The notes: generated by a model from the sequence alone, not told the origin. A DNA stretch of 64,000 bases from Daedaleopsis sinensis (GCA_033807695.1 CM066304.1:4030001-4094000); one strand, 5' to 3'; counted from the stretch's first letter, positions 10,832 through 23,915 are shown. Program-made: numbers and translations.

Positions 10832-13517
10832 AGCTGTCTACCAAGGGGGGACGGAGCTTGGAGCAGTGACGGGACGGGAGCAAGATGGGCTCTCCTGGGC
10901 GTATCTCGTTCCGAGTCGCGCCTGCGATCATATATGGCCCTGGACCCCAGCTGTCTCCGTCGCCAAGTCGGCATAGCCGGGACTTTGCACAGGTGGACCG
11001 ATAGCACGCGGTGAGCGCGCTGATGCGCTACGGTGTGTTCTCACAGATGCAAAGCCCAAGTCAGGCGTATGCGTAAGTACTCACTCGGACGTAGAAGTCC
11101 ATGTCGAGCGCCTGATGAGATCAGGAAAATTTGCCGGCACACCTTCTCAAGCTGATTGGTTTATACAATCCGAGGGCCGTCTATCACCGAAAAGTCCATC
11201 TTGTAGGCAGTACGGTCGTCGCCAGATCATGTGTATCATCGCTGTTCTCAATGAAATCAGTGCACGTTGCATCGCCGAGGCGGCGCATCGGTAACGCCAC
11301 GAAGGCATCCCCTGGCATCCCCTTGTGATCAATGCATGCAGAAGAGGCTCTGAAATGCTAGAGTGGGATGGTACTGATCTGGGTCACTGGCGGGATAACA
11401 TACCGAGGGGCGAGGAAGGCCTAGGATCAATGATACATTACTCCTGACGCAGGAAGCATCGTTAGCCCTAACTATGTATAGGAAGAAGGTCGGAGACTGG
11501 GAATATCCCACACCTACTGGGCAACGGGGATGAGATGCCAGGTCATCAGAAGATTCAGAACTCACAGATTTCCATCCACAATTTATGCTCCATTAGGACA
11601 TACGCGTTACGATCAGAAGTCGAGGCAGTCCAGCATTCGCCTGCAATGCCGGAGGGGTGTTCGAGTGTACGAGAAAAGCATCTGAGAAGAGATAGAAGGC
11701 CTGTAGAAGGCGCATCCAGGAGAGGATGTTGGCCAACGACTTTGTGGCGGCGATGACTCGGAGGAGAGTGAGAACCTCCTACAGTGGCTGTGCTCCGTTA
11801 ACGAAAGTTAAACATCACGTGATACGGATGTAACGCATGGACAGCCTGAGGCGCCTAGTACCAGCTGGGCCTCAGATTCCTCACTGTTCTCCACTGCTAG
11901 TCAGTGGGCCTGCCTGTCATGTAGGCCCGGGCTTTAACTTGTCCTCAGGATGCTAGGCTTGACATGGCACTGCTCTGCTCGTGCCACGTCTAGTACAGAC
12001 TACAACCCAGTGCTTCGCCCATCAAAACTAATGGCCTCTGTGCAGGATGCAATATGCGGTAGTTCTCAAGGCCACACAACTCATATAGCACCCCGACTCT
12101 GTCACTCATCGTTAATCTCGACCACATTACAACCCGAACATCAGAACCGTACGTTCGACGATTCCCAGTTGACTATGTTGAAATAGCATGTCCTCCGCGA
12201 TATCGCATTCTGGCACCACCACCTCTCAGCTTGCTCGAGTGCTATGTCACTCTTGGTACTTGTGGTAGCTGTACCTGAGTGGGTGAGCTGATTACGACCG
12301 TAACGCACGCACGGCCAAACCTAACCAAGTGTTTAACTGTACAAGTGGTACAACCGGGTACATATATTCGTGGTTGACCCCCCTCAATGCAGTGTACTCC
12401 CACTCGCAAGCTTCTCACTTATCTCCGACATTTGCTCCCGAAAGCTATAGCCCTTCCAACAGGCCAGGTACTTTCGGTGTGATGGTAGTAGAGGTACGAG
12501 CTCACATTTGTGCGAGGGTAGAAACCGAGGCCTATCACATACCGAGTTCGAGGGTTGCATATCATGATTGTCGTCACGGTGTACTATGCGCTCATGATCA
12601 GCTGAGCGCCCCCAAATTCCAGCGATCACAGCATTTCCTGAACGTTACCTCAGGGCTGAGCGCCGAGACAGTCCTGTACACCCGAGGGCCGAGATCGGCG
12701 ACGAGCGGTGCGCCTGTCTTCACTGCTTGCTCTCCACACATATGCACACTCACGGCGGCCCGGCGGCAAGGTTTACCGATACGACGTGAGCTCACGAGCT
12801 TATAGGACGTCCTTCTGTGATACACGCTCAGGCTGGCTGTCATCGCTCGGTAGTATGGCCTTGGTACGACTCTCATGGTATTCCTGATATGCAAGCACGT
12901 CGTGACTGGAGACTACTTACAGCGAAGTCAGCAGACGCATTACCGTGTGGCTCACCACAACGTCGTGCTACGTCCGCTATCGGTAGGTGAGTCACTATGT
13001 CCGCTCAGCGTTCCAGAGAGCGTCCGGCATGCTAATTAGCATCCTCAGGGCGTCATCCGAACCGACCGCAGAGACCGCAGTACGTTCTTGACGACCGTAA
13101 GAAGTCCGGCCGTGAGACGGAACTGTGATCCTTTTGCCAATAAAGGGCTCAGCTTGCATAGAGACCCTCTTAGGGCCCTCCGGTAACATATGCTGTCGCA
13201 GCCGCCGTACCGTATGCACCGTCCAGGGCCCTAGCTAGCCATGGCCGGTGCATACTAGATCAGGCATCGCATGCGTGAAGAGTCAGCGCCCCGCCAGCGC
13301 CCCGTGTCGGATTGAGTCCCGGTACGGCTGCGACCATCTGCTCTTGTCAGAAATTGCTGTCGGGTGCAGCACGGCCAGCTCCATACGGCGATGATGCAAG
13401 ATCACCTGGAGGAGTATAACAAGGCGACTGGGACTCCAGGACATCCATTGCCCCTTCTCACTCTTCGGGACCTCGACTTGGGCAGCCCTCTATCCGGACC
13501 CACCGCTACTTACCTCC
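10832..13517. other. Intergenic, no gene recognised
   Basis: About 2.7 kb is read on both strands without a family match, RNA gene signature or clear repeat. Composition is less GC-rich than the genes on either side. Confidence 0.45.
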
Positions 13518-14493
13518 ATGAAGTCCTTCGTGTCTCTCCTCGTAGCCGCCGTGGCGCTGCCCTTTGTGGCGTAAGTCTACCAGCCTCCTTCCCCCGAGTA
13601 CGTCGTACTGACCGTGGGGATCTAGCGGCCAAAAGCGTGGCCTGGCCTTCAACGACGTCAACCTATGCAGGAACTTCAACTCGGGGTACGCAGAACTCCT
13701 GGTGCATGACGCACAAGCACACACTGATATCACCTACCCCAATCCAGGCAAGCCTCTTGGGCATACAACTGGGACTCCTCCCACCCCGGCAACCTCCCCA
13801 GCGGGATTAACTACTTCCCCATGCTTTGGAGCGCGGCGCCGGAGCATTCAAACCAGTGGATGGCGAACGCAAACGCTGCGATCGCCCAAGGCAGCACCCA
13901 CCTCCTCTTGTACGTCCCACCCTGCCCCCACCCTCCATCCGTCCTTCTTCCCTCTTCCCTCTCCCCGAGCCGCACCCCGTCCCTTCTGACCCGCTTTGTC
14001 CCCTCACACTAGCATCAACGAGCCCGACCTCCCCTCGCAGTCCAACACCAGCCCGGCCGACGCCGCACGCCAGTGGATGCAGTACATGCAGCCGTTCGCC
14101 GGCCGTGCGACGCTCGTCTCGCCCGCGATCACCAACGGGGCGCCCCCGGCGATGGGCACGGGCTGGATGGACGCCTTCCTGTCCGAGTGCGCGGCGCTCG
14201 GGTGCCGCGTCGACGCGATCGCCGCGCACGTGTACGACAGCGCGACGAACGTCGGGTACTACCAGAACTACATCGCCGCGCTCGGCACGCGCTACGGGCG
14301 GCCCGTGCTGCTCACGGAGATCGGGGCCGCGGGCACGGTCGCGCAGCAGCAGGCGTTCCTCGGGCAGATGGAGCCGTTCTTGCGCGCGCAGGGCGCGGTC
14401 ACGCATTATGCGTGGTTCATGGTCGCGGCGGGCAACCTGGTGAACGCAGACGCGAGCTTGACGGCGCTCGGGCAGACGTACGTGTCTGCGTGA
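13518..14493 (+). CDS. Secreted glycoside hydrolase, GH128 type
   Basis: The exons 13518-13570, 13626-13685, 13748-13909 and 14013-14493 join in frame to 251 aa. The N-terminus is a signal peptide (MKSFVSLLVAAVALPFVAG), so the product is secreted. The body matches the glycosyl hydrolase catalytic-core family (GH128, beta-1,3-glucan active): RGLAFND near the start, SWAYNWDS, FPMLWS, then the acid/base glutamate in INEPD, and the nucleophile glutamate in LLTEIG, followed by HYAWFMV near the end. Both catalytic residues are present. The length is normal for a single-domain fungal GH128. The probable role is remodelling or digestion of beta-glucan in fungal or plant walls. The tga at 14491 ends the frame. 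Neighbours are unrelated. Confidence 0.88.
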
Positions 14494-16751
14494 GGGTCTT
14501 GTCGGCCCTGCTCTACGTTGCTTCGTGTCCTATCTACATATCCTACGTCGTAAAACTCATCAGACTGCATGGTGGTACGGCTGGATTACGGGGCAACTGT
14601 CCTGCACCAGCTTCACGCTCGGCGTGTCGATACCGGCCAACAACTACTCAACGGCTAAGTATACGCCCCACCCTGAGATATGTGTAAACTTCGTTAGAGC
14701 CGACCTCATCCGAACGTCCTCGGCCGCATCTACCGCCGAACGGGTAACGGCGGACCAGCCGGCACGGGCTGTCAGTACCGCGTGCACTGCAGCGCGCAAT
14801 TCCGGGCCACCTCCAGGACCAACTTAAGGCTCGGAAGCTCCCACTGCTGGGAGAAAGAGAGAGAGACCAAGTCTGCCGAGTCGCCGCGTGAAAGTCGCCG
14901 GCGACTCGTGTCGAAGGACGCTTGAAGCTTCGGTCTGCCGGTGAGCATGCACGTCACGGTGCAGTCGTCTGAAATCTGAGATCAGCAACGGCGAACGAGT
15001 TCGGGCGTATTGACACTGACACCGCTGGAGTACTGCCGTACCGATTCCCGAAGACCGAGGTGCGGAGCTGACGCTCTCTAGATGACACTGGCGGCGGCAG
15101 CGCATATCGCGGCGCATCCACTAGTAGGAATCGCAGTCGTCCGCGGCCGCCGAGTCCCAATTGGCAACCGCCGAACTGCAGCATTTACGGATGAGCGCTG
15201 AGCCTCGAGTTGTACCTAGCGGATAGGAATAAAACTTAAAGCTTCACCTACCAGCAGGTGATCATGCGTGGCACTGCTACCAGTAGTCACGTCTGCACTG
15301 GCAGATCGTCGCCGTGCCGCTGCCGTGCCTTCCGAGTCAACGGTCCCCAGCAGACAGAATCAGAATCCGGCAACTTGAAGCTACGAGTTAACTTAACTGC
15401 GGCTGACGTTTCGGCACTCGTAAGCTCGACGTTGGGCGAGAGTCGTAGGTCGTGGGACCAACGCCACAGTCTCGTGAGTCCATCATGAAGCTTTGAAGTG
15501 TGGTATGCGTACATGTGCAGCGACAGACAGAAAGTCGTGCATGGTCACTGGTGTGCTTCGCAGAGCGTAGGATGCGTACCCATACTAGCCTGTGGCCGTT
15601 ATCGATCGATATACGGATACGGATACGGATACGGATACACGCCGCGCCGCGCCAGATGACGAGAATAGGTGCGCAGCAGAGGCAGAGGCAGAGGCGGTTA
15701 TAAAGCAGACGGGCCGTCAGATGGGCATCTGTGCCCACGATTAATTTCGGCAGGTCTCCATCGAAGACCGCTTCATCCGACGAGTCGTTGAAATGAGCGT
15801 GTACGGTGTAGGAGGGGAGGCCTTTTCCCCGGGCCCGAGGCGCAGTCGATGTGCTCGACGATATGTACCTGGATACCTGGATACAGAACGGCTGAGCTGA
15901 GCAAGCACCCGTACACATAGACTTCACGATGCACAGACTTCACGATGCAAAGACTCACGAACGTATGTTGCATGTACATGTACGGTCATGCTGCCAGTCG
16001 CGGTGAGAATCCTCGGAGTAAAATTCGCGGCGGGCGACAAGTCGCCGGGTCCTCTCGGGTCCCCGGGCCGCGGGCCGCGGGGCGAAGCCTTGAGGTTAAC
16101 GCGAACGCTCCTCCGAGGCTCCGATTAAGTACTGCGAGGCTCCGACGACAGCGGCGCGTACAAGCTTCCAAGCTCAGCGCTCAAGAGTGACGCGCACGGC
16201 CCCAGTCGTCCAAGAGAGCCACCGACAGTCTACAGATCTTGCGAAGACTGTTGGGCCGCGGTATTGACATAGAATTCGGGGGCAGTGGCGCACCGCTGAA
16301 ATCTGGACGAGCGCCGCAGCGCTGAACTCCGATACTGAGTGTTGCCGCTGCGCAGGACTTGAGCTATAACGTTGTCGGAGGGCGCGCGGCCGGGATCGGA
16401 GGCCTGAGGCTTCGAGGTGACATCGGCAGCACGGTGGACTGCCTGCAGGCTGCAGGCTGCAGTCCGGGACAGAACGCTGCCAGTGGGTCCGAGGCGGCCT
16501 GCCATCTGTTGGTGCCAGCGTTGGAGAGCGCAGCGAGCGTTCGACCGCTGCCCACCCGGTGCAGGTCAGATCTGGAGAGGAGAGGGCGAACTTGGCAGGG
16601 CATTGTCATCGTTCACGGCATCCTTCTGCCATGTACTAGATCTGTGGACCTACAAGCTTAAGGTGGACAGATATCGGCGTGGTCCGGAGAACCCGCGTTC
16701 CTGACAAGACTTTTTGAAGTTTCAGCGCAGCTGAGCGACTCTGGAGTCTGG
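14494..16751. other. Intergenic, no gene recognised
   Basis: No coding sequence is recognised. The region contains one hexanucleotide microsatellite, listed separately. Confidence 0.45.
15611..15638 (+). repeat. (ATACGG)n microsatellite
   Basis: Four to five perfect copies of atacgg follow atcgatcgat. This is a simple tandem repeat. Confidence 0.9.
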
Positions 16752-17461
16752 GGAAGCACAGGACCCCCGACATATCAACCAAATGCCTGATCCCGATTTT
16801 CCAAAACGGCCAAAAATTGTCCGGGGCATCAGGCCCCAATTTTGGCCGTTTATGTCCGGAAAACACCAGGCCTCCGGGCGTTGCGCCAATTTTTGTCCGG
16901 ATTCTTGGATCAGGCCTCCTGTGCCGCAATTTTCGTCCGGACCGCTGGAATCAGGCCTTCCTGGAGCTCAATTTCGTTGGAGCACACTCATTGTGCTTCC
17001 AGGTCGAGCACAGAGCCCTCTCTAACCAAGCCAGATAATATGTTCACCTCACAATTGAAGTCAGGGAGTTTGGCAGTCGTGGCCGGTCATCGCCGGAATG
17101 TTGCCGCCCGTTCTTGTGTTCCAGCGGCAAATGTCTTGCCGGTCCCGCAGTACTACTTTGACTAGTATTGAATATTGAATATTGATGGCCAAGGCTATAG
17201 ACACTAAGGAATTCCTACTTACTGTACTTCACAGATACTTGCTCTCATATACTAACCGCCGGTCTCGGCAGGCCGGTACGTCCGGGAGCATAGCCTGGGA
17301 TCAGGCCTCGAGGTTGTCCGGCCAGGTCGTCCGGACCATTTCACCAGGCATCCCGCCGCCGAAAGGTCAAATTTGTCCGTTGGCATCAGGTTCAGGACCC
17401 CCCTCGAGGTCCGGAAATGGCATCAGGCATCTGGCGTATATGTCGGGGGTCCTGGAAGCAC
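16752..17461. mobile_element. Non-autonomous DNA transposon (hAT-like MITE), 694 bp
   Basis: The element spans 16760-17453 and is flanked by a perfect 8-bp direct repeat GGAAGCAC at 16752-16759 and 17454-17461. Its ends are inverted copies: AGGACCCCCGACATAT at the left end is exact at the right end, then three mismatched bases, CCA, one mismatch and ATGCCTGAT, giving an imperfect terminal inverted repeat of about 34 bp. The interior has many copies of ATCAGGCC/GGCATCAGG and GTCCGGA next to AATTTT, clustered toward both ends like subterminal transposase-binding repeats. No transposase frame is present. An 8-bp target duplication is characteristic of the hAT superfamily, though the end sequence is not a textbook hAT end, so class is inferred. 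Confidence 0.8.
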
Positions 17462-18270
17462 TTACGACATGGCAGAACATGACAGGGCGAATACGTACTC
17501 ATGGTCAACCACACTTGCCCCGCCGCTTAGCTCAGACTGATGGCCCCCTCGCATCCGACACGCAACGGCAAAGAGTTTCGCAGGGAAGATGCATATGGGA
17601 CTGGGAGCGTTGTCGGACGGAGCATCTTTAATAGCCCGGGCGGCGCGTCTCTAATACGTCTTCTTCTGGCTTCGTGCAGTCACCGGACTCATCTTGTGCG
17701 AGGCCGTGCGTGTCTGGGCTCACGCCGCGACAATATTGGTACGTCACGACGGATGGCGGCTGGGAGCTGTCCTGGTCAGGAGGCTGATGGTCGGGTGACG
17801 TCGCAACGTTTTGGAGAATGTTTTGCAGAGCTTCGACGCAGCTGAAGAGACGGGAAGTTGAAGAGCATGGGTATTCAAAGACCACGCAGAGTTCAGTGGT
17901 ACCAGACTGTGGTAGTACTGATGCTAGTGAGATTAAAACGACGGGCGCGACCTGTGGCAAACACGAGGCAGCGAATCGGAGGAGGGATGGAAGAACGGCA
18001 GGACGGGGTGGAGCTCCGCGTTCCGTAAACACACGAGTCACGTGCTCGCAAGGAGCATTTTGTCGATCGCCCGAGTCAGTGTCCAATCCCATCCGTCTGG
18101 CGAGACGCGGACCCATCCTACATGGCCTCCTCGATGTTCTCCTCATAACGATCCTGTCCACCACCGCCCGCCCTCCCCTCCCCCGCTCTCTCCCCCGCAC
18201 GCCCCTAGTGGCGCCCGCATACACCCAGCCTGGCCCCGGCGACACACACCCCCACACCGACCCGGACGTC
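17462..18270. other. Intergenic, likely leader of the next gene
   Basis: No gene is recognised. The last 100 bp before 18271 are strongly pyrimidine-rich (ccctcccccgctctctccccc), as is common in fungal promoters and leaders. Confidence 0.45.
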
Positions 18271-20612
18271 ATGGCGGACGAGCCTCTCGTGCTGCGCACA
18301 CGAGCGAGCCTGAAGAGCTGTCTCAAGATCACTCCCCCGATCACCCCAGAGCGCAGTGCTGCCCCCAGTCCGTGCACCTCCGGCCGCACGTCCCCGTCGA
18401 TGCTCAGCGACAGCGGCGAGTCGGTCGGCAGTGGTGGGAGAAAGACCGTTTCGTTCTGCTCGGACGATGAGCTGGAGGAGATCCACTGGGCGGATGAGTG
18501 GGACCGGACTCCCGCCGCGGCTACCCCGAAGTTGTCCTATCAGTGCGTGTCTCATCATGGTTCTCCATCCATCCCGCTGCCAGCCTAGTCCTCTGTCGTC
18601 GTCGCGTGCTGCTGCAGCCCGGTGAGCGCTGGGGGCACCCTCCGGGCTCTTCCGCCAGGGTTGCAGCGAAGCGGGTGCTTGTGGCGGCGCTTGCCGACCT
18701 GTTTCCGGATGTGGATTGAGAGGGCACGACGAGACGGACGTCATCGATGACGGGCGCGGCCCCCTCGTCGCGCCCCACATCACGCGGTCCAACGTTCCCA
18801 GCCTTGGGCCGACGGCCGTGCTCCTCATCCCCATTTATATTCGCCCGCCGCGGTCCCGACTGACTCCTTTCGCCCACCAGAGACATCCTCGAGCTCAAGC
18901 AGCTGCGCGTCCATCTCCCCTACTCCCCGCCCCCGCCCCCGCCCCGCCAGCCGTTCACGACCTCCGCCCCGTCGTCGTCGTCCAAGCCTCCTTTCCCCGT
19001 CTCCAGGTTCGCGTCCGCTGCCTCCCTTACCCCCTCCAAGTGGAAGAACAGGTCCTCGCCCCCACGCACGGACGTCGACCCGGAGATCCTCCCCTACCTC
19101 GACGCCGTGCCCATCCGTCTCCTCCCTCTACTTCCTCAGGCGGAGCCCGAGCCTCGCCCCCCATCTCCCGAGCCGCACCCGCAAACGCCCACCCCGACCG
19201 CGTCTCCCGAGACCCGTCCTACCCTCAAGCCTCCATCCGAGCCTCCAGAGCTTCGCATAGATCCCCTCATACCCACTCCCGTACATTCTCCGCCGACTGC
19301 ACAAGCACGGAAACCGAACTTTGCGTTCCTGCCTTTGCTGCCCATACAGGATCCGCCGCCAATACCAGCCGAGGCTCCGATCATGCCACCCGTCCCCCCT
19401 AGACGCAAATTTAACATGAATTTCCTGGCCGTTAATGGCGCGCCCGAGACTGCACCGGCTCCGTCGGTGCCAGACGTGAGTATCCGCACCCAGCAGGATC
19501 TCGACGGGAGAATGGCAACATCCCCGTTGCCATCTTGCTCCCCATCTCCATCGTCATCCGTCACTGGTACTGATCCGTGCGCAGACGCCGGCCAGCTCAC
19601 CTCTGTGATCCCGCAGTCCGAGCTTTCTGCCACCCCCGCATCGACTCTCGCTCTCGCGGAGCCACAGCCAGAGCCGTCCTCCTCGTCCTCGTCCATGTCG
19701 CCCCCACGCCTGTCGCTCTCGCTCGCCAGCCTGCCGCTCAACGCCACCGCCAACGCCGAGTCCGACACCGACACGGAGACGGACACGTACACGGACACGG
19801 ACGCGGAGAGCGACGCCCCCAGCACGAGCACCGTCGGCAGCTCGCTGCACTCTCCCCCCTGCGACTACGACGACGACGACGCGTTCGAGGACGTGAACCT
19901 GAACCCGAAGACGGGCAGCGCGCTGCTGCCCCCGGGCTACTACCCGCGCATCCACACCGAGGCCACCGAGGCGGACCCGGGCTCCTACTTCCCCCCGGTA
20001 GCCCTGCCGCCACACATGCTCGCGGAGGCGATGCCCGTGCCTGTACTTGCACACGTGGGCGGCCCCGGACAGACCCCGCCGCTGTCCGTGCTGTACCCCT
20101 CGCCCCCCGCACAGACGCGCGCTCTGCCCCCGCTGGACGTCCTCCCCGCACCCCACGCCCACGCCCACGCCCACGCGGAGGCGTCGAATTGTAAGTCCTG
20201 CGCGGACGTCGACGTGGAGACCCCAGTCACAGTGGCACCCGAGGCGCCCACGCCGCTCTCGATGCGCATGAGCATGAGCATGAGCATGAGCCGCGCGCTG
20301 CAGAAGAAGCTCATGCTCGAGGCGCTCCCGAGCCCCGCGCTCGCCCCGCCCAGCCCGTTCGAGCTCGAGCCGCACGCGCTCGCCGCCTGCGCATGCACCA
20401 CCGCCACCACCGCCACCACCACCACCATCAGCAGCAGCGGATTCACGAAGCGTACGGTCGCGCTCGCGCTCGACGCGACGCCGGACGGCGCGAGCCCGCT
20501 GCTGACCGTCGAGCACGTGCGCGCGAGCGTCGGTGCGGGCGGGGGAGGTGTGCCGCCGCCGCCGTTGACTGTGATCGCGCCGAGCTTGAGCAGGCGGCGG
20601 TCGTCGCGGTGA
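18271..20612 (+). CDS. KSCLK/RVxF protein, long Pro/Ser-rich form
   Basis: Exon 1 (18271-18542) and exon 2 (18881-20612) join in frame through a 338-bp intron. The start reads MADEPLVLRTRASLKSCLK. At about residue 58 lies RKTVSFCSDDELEEIHWADEW, which fits the RVxF docking motif for protein phosphatase 1 (basic-x-V-x-F followed by acidic residues). The remainder is low complexity: Pro-rich, Ser/Thr-rich, a Thr/Asp/Glu run near nucleotide 19760, CDYDDDDAFEDVNLNPKTG near 19862, His-Ala and Met-Ser repeats, and a basic end (SRRRSSR). I infer a regulatory or scaffold partner of phosphatase 1 with no enzymatic domain. A second intron of 141 bp (19476-19616, gtgagt...ccgcag) is possible because its removal keeps the frame. 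It shares its signature with the gene at 23014. Confidence 0.65.
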
Positions 20613-23013
20613 CCCTCGGCGCGCGCGCGCGCGTGGGTTCCGTTGCTCTGCTCGCTGCTCTCGATTCTCGCCCCTGCCCTCGTCCTCGTCCTGGCCCTGT
20701 TCGGATTTCGGTTCACGCATACAGCCTTGTTTCTTGTACCTACATCACGACCGTGTCTACGCCCCGCCCGCACCCGCATCGTCTACTCTATTAGCTATTA
20801 GCATACGTTATTCACGCACCCGCCCGCCCGTCCTGTCCTGTTCATGCACCACGAACCACGAACCGCGATCGTATACGTATACGTATACATGTCCCGCCCT
20901 CGAGATCTCGAGATTCACAGCATACCTCAGCCTGTTCTAACATTCTATCACTTGCATCGGTCCTCGTCCGCCGCCAGGCCTCGCTTTCGCCTTCGCCTTC
21001 GTCCGTCTGCTGGCTGGCTGGGTTGAGTAGAGTTTGAGGTTGAGGTTGAGGTTGAGGTTGTGGTTGAGTTTGAGGTTGAGGTTGAGGTTGAGAGAATGGG
21101 CGCGTTCATGTGCATGTGCATGGGCCAGGCTAGGGGGAGGGACAGGCTGGGGGCCGGGGCGGGTCGTGCGGCTGTATACTTCGATTAATATGTTCGTGTT
21201 CGTGTACTAGAGGAATACTTAGCTAGATTATCATCTGGAAATCGGAAGAGATGCCGTGACCTTGTCTCCCCTAGGCAGACGATGTCGATGAGGACCTATT
21301 GAACGTGGGGACGGACGGTCCTTCAAGCCGTGCGCGTGACCGCTCGAGCTCGTGAGTCGCCCGTCCAGTCTCCGTCGGGGCACGTACATAGACTTATGTA
21401 GACTTTCTAAGGCCCAAAGCGCGAGGCGCGATGGGGACGTACGTACGTCGTACACGACGCGGCTCGCAAACCCGGCCCTTCCTCATGACATAGTATGCGC
21501 TCGTCCGATCCCGTGGCAGCTTCAAAGTCGATTGCAAGCATCAAGCGAGTGTGTACATGTAGAGTGTGCGGAGGACATCATGTAGTTGGGTACCTACGGA
21601 TAACTTGAACGTCATTGGCGCATATAGATGGTTCTCTGAACGGTTATACGTTATATTGACTGCGTCACTACTGAATGATCTGTACGACGGTGATTTCGAC
21701 GAGCATTGTAGTGTTCTGCGCGTATGTTCGGTAGATTTGGGACTTCGCACGTACAGTACAGGCTAGCGTCACGGTCGTCGGTTACCGATCAGGAAACACA
21801 GACGCTGATGGACTTTCTTTCGAGCACCGTGACTTTCGTGCGCTTAGCTCCAGACACTGCTTGGCCTTGTACCTACGGGCTACCACCACCACCACCGTGA
21901 ACATCTCCTTGCAATATCAATGTCATGCAGCATTTGTTGCTCTCGTTCTCGCTCTCGCTCCCGTTCACGTCCGACTCTCGACGACACACGACATCCGACC
22001 GTATTCGCGCTCCACGCACGGTCCCGACTTCCTCATCCACTCACTCATCCTCATCTCTTCCCCATCGTTTGAATTCCGACTCCCCTTGGGGGCACCTTGC
22101 TGGACTCTCGCACCTTCGACCGACGCACGCGCCACCCGGAGCATAGTAGGTCGTATACATCAACGGACATAAGAGAAACCATGTAGCGGATGTCGATGAT
22201 ATTCATCCGAACCTCCTATAGGTCCGTCGTAGGCCGCGCAAGTACTACATAGTGGTTCTATCCGCGAAATAATGACGATGGCAGCCAAGTCCGACATAAG
22301 TATAGGGGATCGGTGGAGTTTGCCGATGTCGACGTACTAACAGCACAGGCGCCGTCACATCGACTTCACGCTAACCTTCACGATGTCCAAATCCTTCACC
22401 CACCCAGCTGTGTTAGTCCGCGACCATCCAGTAGGTGCATACTGCATTACTGCGAGCTTGAATCACTACTTGCAATAGGACATCGAACTTGTGCTCGACG
22501 CAAATCTGCGGCGGCCCACTGGCAGTACTGGTGACGGTGGTTATGTGGATTGCAGACAGGACGCTCCTAAAGCGCGAGCCGATCAGCAGCAGAAAAGCAG
22601 GCCATTTCGTGACAGAAAGCATCCGTAGCGCGGCGTATGCCTCTCGAATCCGACCCCGCCATCCGCGCTCCGCACTGCACTGGCAGCCCCTAGCCTTCCC
22701 GCTTCCTCGATCGGGCCATCCGCATGGGGCCATGGGGCACAGCGACGTCTGCGCTCCCGCTGCGTGCGGCCCAGGCACCTGCGGATGGGCCCCGAGGGCT
22801 ATATCCCTGCGCGTCCTGCCCGGGTCGCCCGCCCCCACTTCTGCACCTCCACCACCACCATCGCTCTCACCCTCCCGCTGCAGCTGCGTGCTCTACTCTT
22901 AGTCTTCTCCTCAATATTCAATATTCAGTCTCGGCTTCATTCGCAACCGCCTTCGTTCGCAAACTTCAACCGCAAACTCCAACCGCACAGCGAAACCGAA
23001 CCACCGCCCGCCC
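20613..23013. other. Intergenic, no gene recognised
   Basis: Apart from the GAGGTT tract listed separately, no gene is recognised in about 2.4 kb. Pyrimidine-rich sequence precedes the next ATG. Confidence 0.45.
21034..21092 (+). repeat. (GAGGTT)n minisatellite
   Basis: Near-perfect hexanucleotide copies (gaggtt with occasional gtggtt or gagttt) run for about 60 bp. They do not match the fungal telomere repeat. Confidence 0.85.
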
Positions 23014-23614
23014 ATGTCCTACCCGAAGAGCTGCCTGAAGCGCACCTCCGTCTCCTCCACCGCCTCCGCCGTCTCCGTCGCCGACACAGACTCAGACTCG
23101 TGGTCGGGCCCCAGCGCGCCCGCGTCCGACGCGGACGCGGAGTGCCCCCCAACAACAACCTCACCCAGCAGCAGCCTCGACACGAACGACGGCTCCGACT
23201 TCAACGTCAACAGCAGCTCAAGCACAGACACACCACCGTCGAGCCCCGCTATCAGCCTCGCGTCCCAGTGGTCCGCGGACCCGGAGGGCGCCGCGCCGCC
23301 GCGGAAGAGCGTCACGTTCAGCGAGGAGGCCGACGTGCGCGTGTACTACCCGCCCGCGCGCCCACTGCGCCGGCGAGTGCGGCGTGCCGCCGTGCGTGTC
23401 TTCAGTGAGTGTTCTTTGAACGGTACCGTGCCAGTGTTGTGTTGCGGTTGCTGATGCGTGTCCCGCAGGAGCGTGTGCCGACGCGCTGCACATCGACGCT
23501 GTGGACCAGCACGCGCACGAGCGCGACAGCCTGCTCGCAGGCTCACATATGCAACTGCACAGGTGCGCTAGCCAGGGTCCGCAAGACGGGTTCGTGCAGA
23601 CGGCCCAGTTGTAG
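23014..23614 (+). CDS. KSCLK/RVxF protein, short form, 178 aa
   Basis: Exons 23014-23404 and 23469-23614 are joined through a 64-bp gtgagt...cccgcag intron and give 178 aa. The protein starts MSYPKSCLKRTS, continues through a Ser/Thr/Asp-rich disordered stretch and reaches RKSVTFSEEADVRVYYPP at about residue 93, again an RVxF phosphatase-1 docking motif with acidic flank. A basic patch (RPLRRRVRRAAVRVF) follows. The second exon is His/Asp/Gln rich (ADALHIDAVDQHAHERDS) and ends at tag 23612. The order of KSCLK, disordered spacer, K-[ST]-V-[ST]-F and acidic residues is the same as in the gene at 18271, so the two are probably paralogues. Phosphatase-1 regulation is inference from the motif. Confidence 0.7.
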
Positions 23615-23915
23615 CCGGAGTCATGGGGGTGGCGGAGGATGTCCGCGCTGCTCGGTTTTCAGTGTCTTTCTGCGCACGATTTGATGTACAGTATCTCATG
23701 AATCCCGTTATCTTCTGCACACCGCAATTGTATACTACGAAACAGAGCCACGAACGCATATATTCTCGTTGTCGTTACTTCGCATTCAAACATCGTAAAA
23801 CAGTCATCACACAGACGAGGGAAACACTTCGACGCGACCAAGACCTGCGACACCTTCCAGAGCCATTCTATAATCCAAACCCATACCAAGAGCTCGCAAA
23901 CCGGCAGACTCATCA

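Noticed and set aside
13364..13810. 148-aa frame overlapping the start of the GH128 gene
   Set aside because: It runs across introns of the GH128 gene in another phase. The spliced GH128 frame has a signal peptide and both catalytic residues.
19554..20720. Long minus-strand frames opposite the KSCLK gene
   Set aside because: They are Arg/Gly-rich mirror images of Pro/Ser/Ala-rich coding sequence, with no domain and no start or splice context.
21034..21092. Internal telomere-like repeat
   Set aside because: The unit is GAGGTT, not TTAGGG or its complement, and the tract is short. It is a plain minisatellite.
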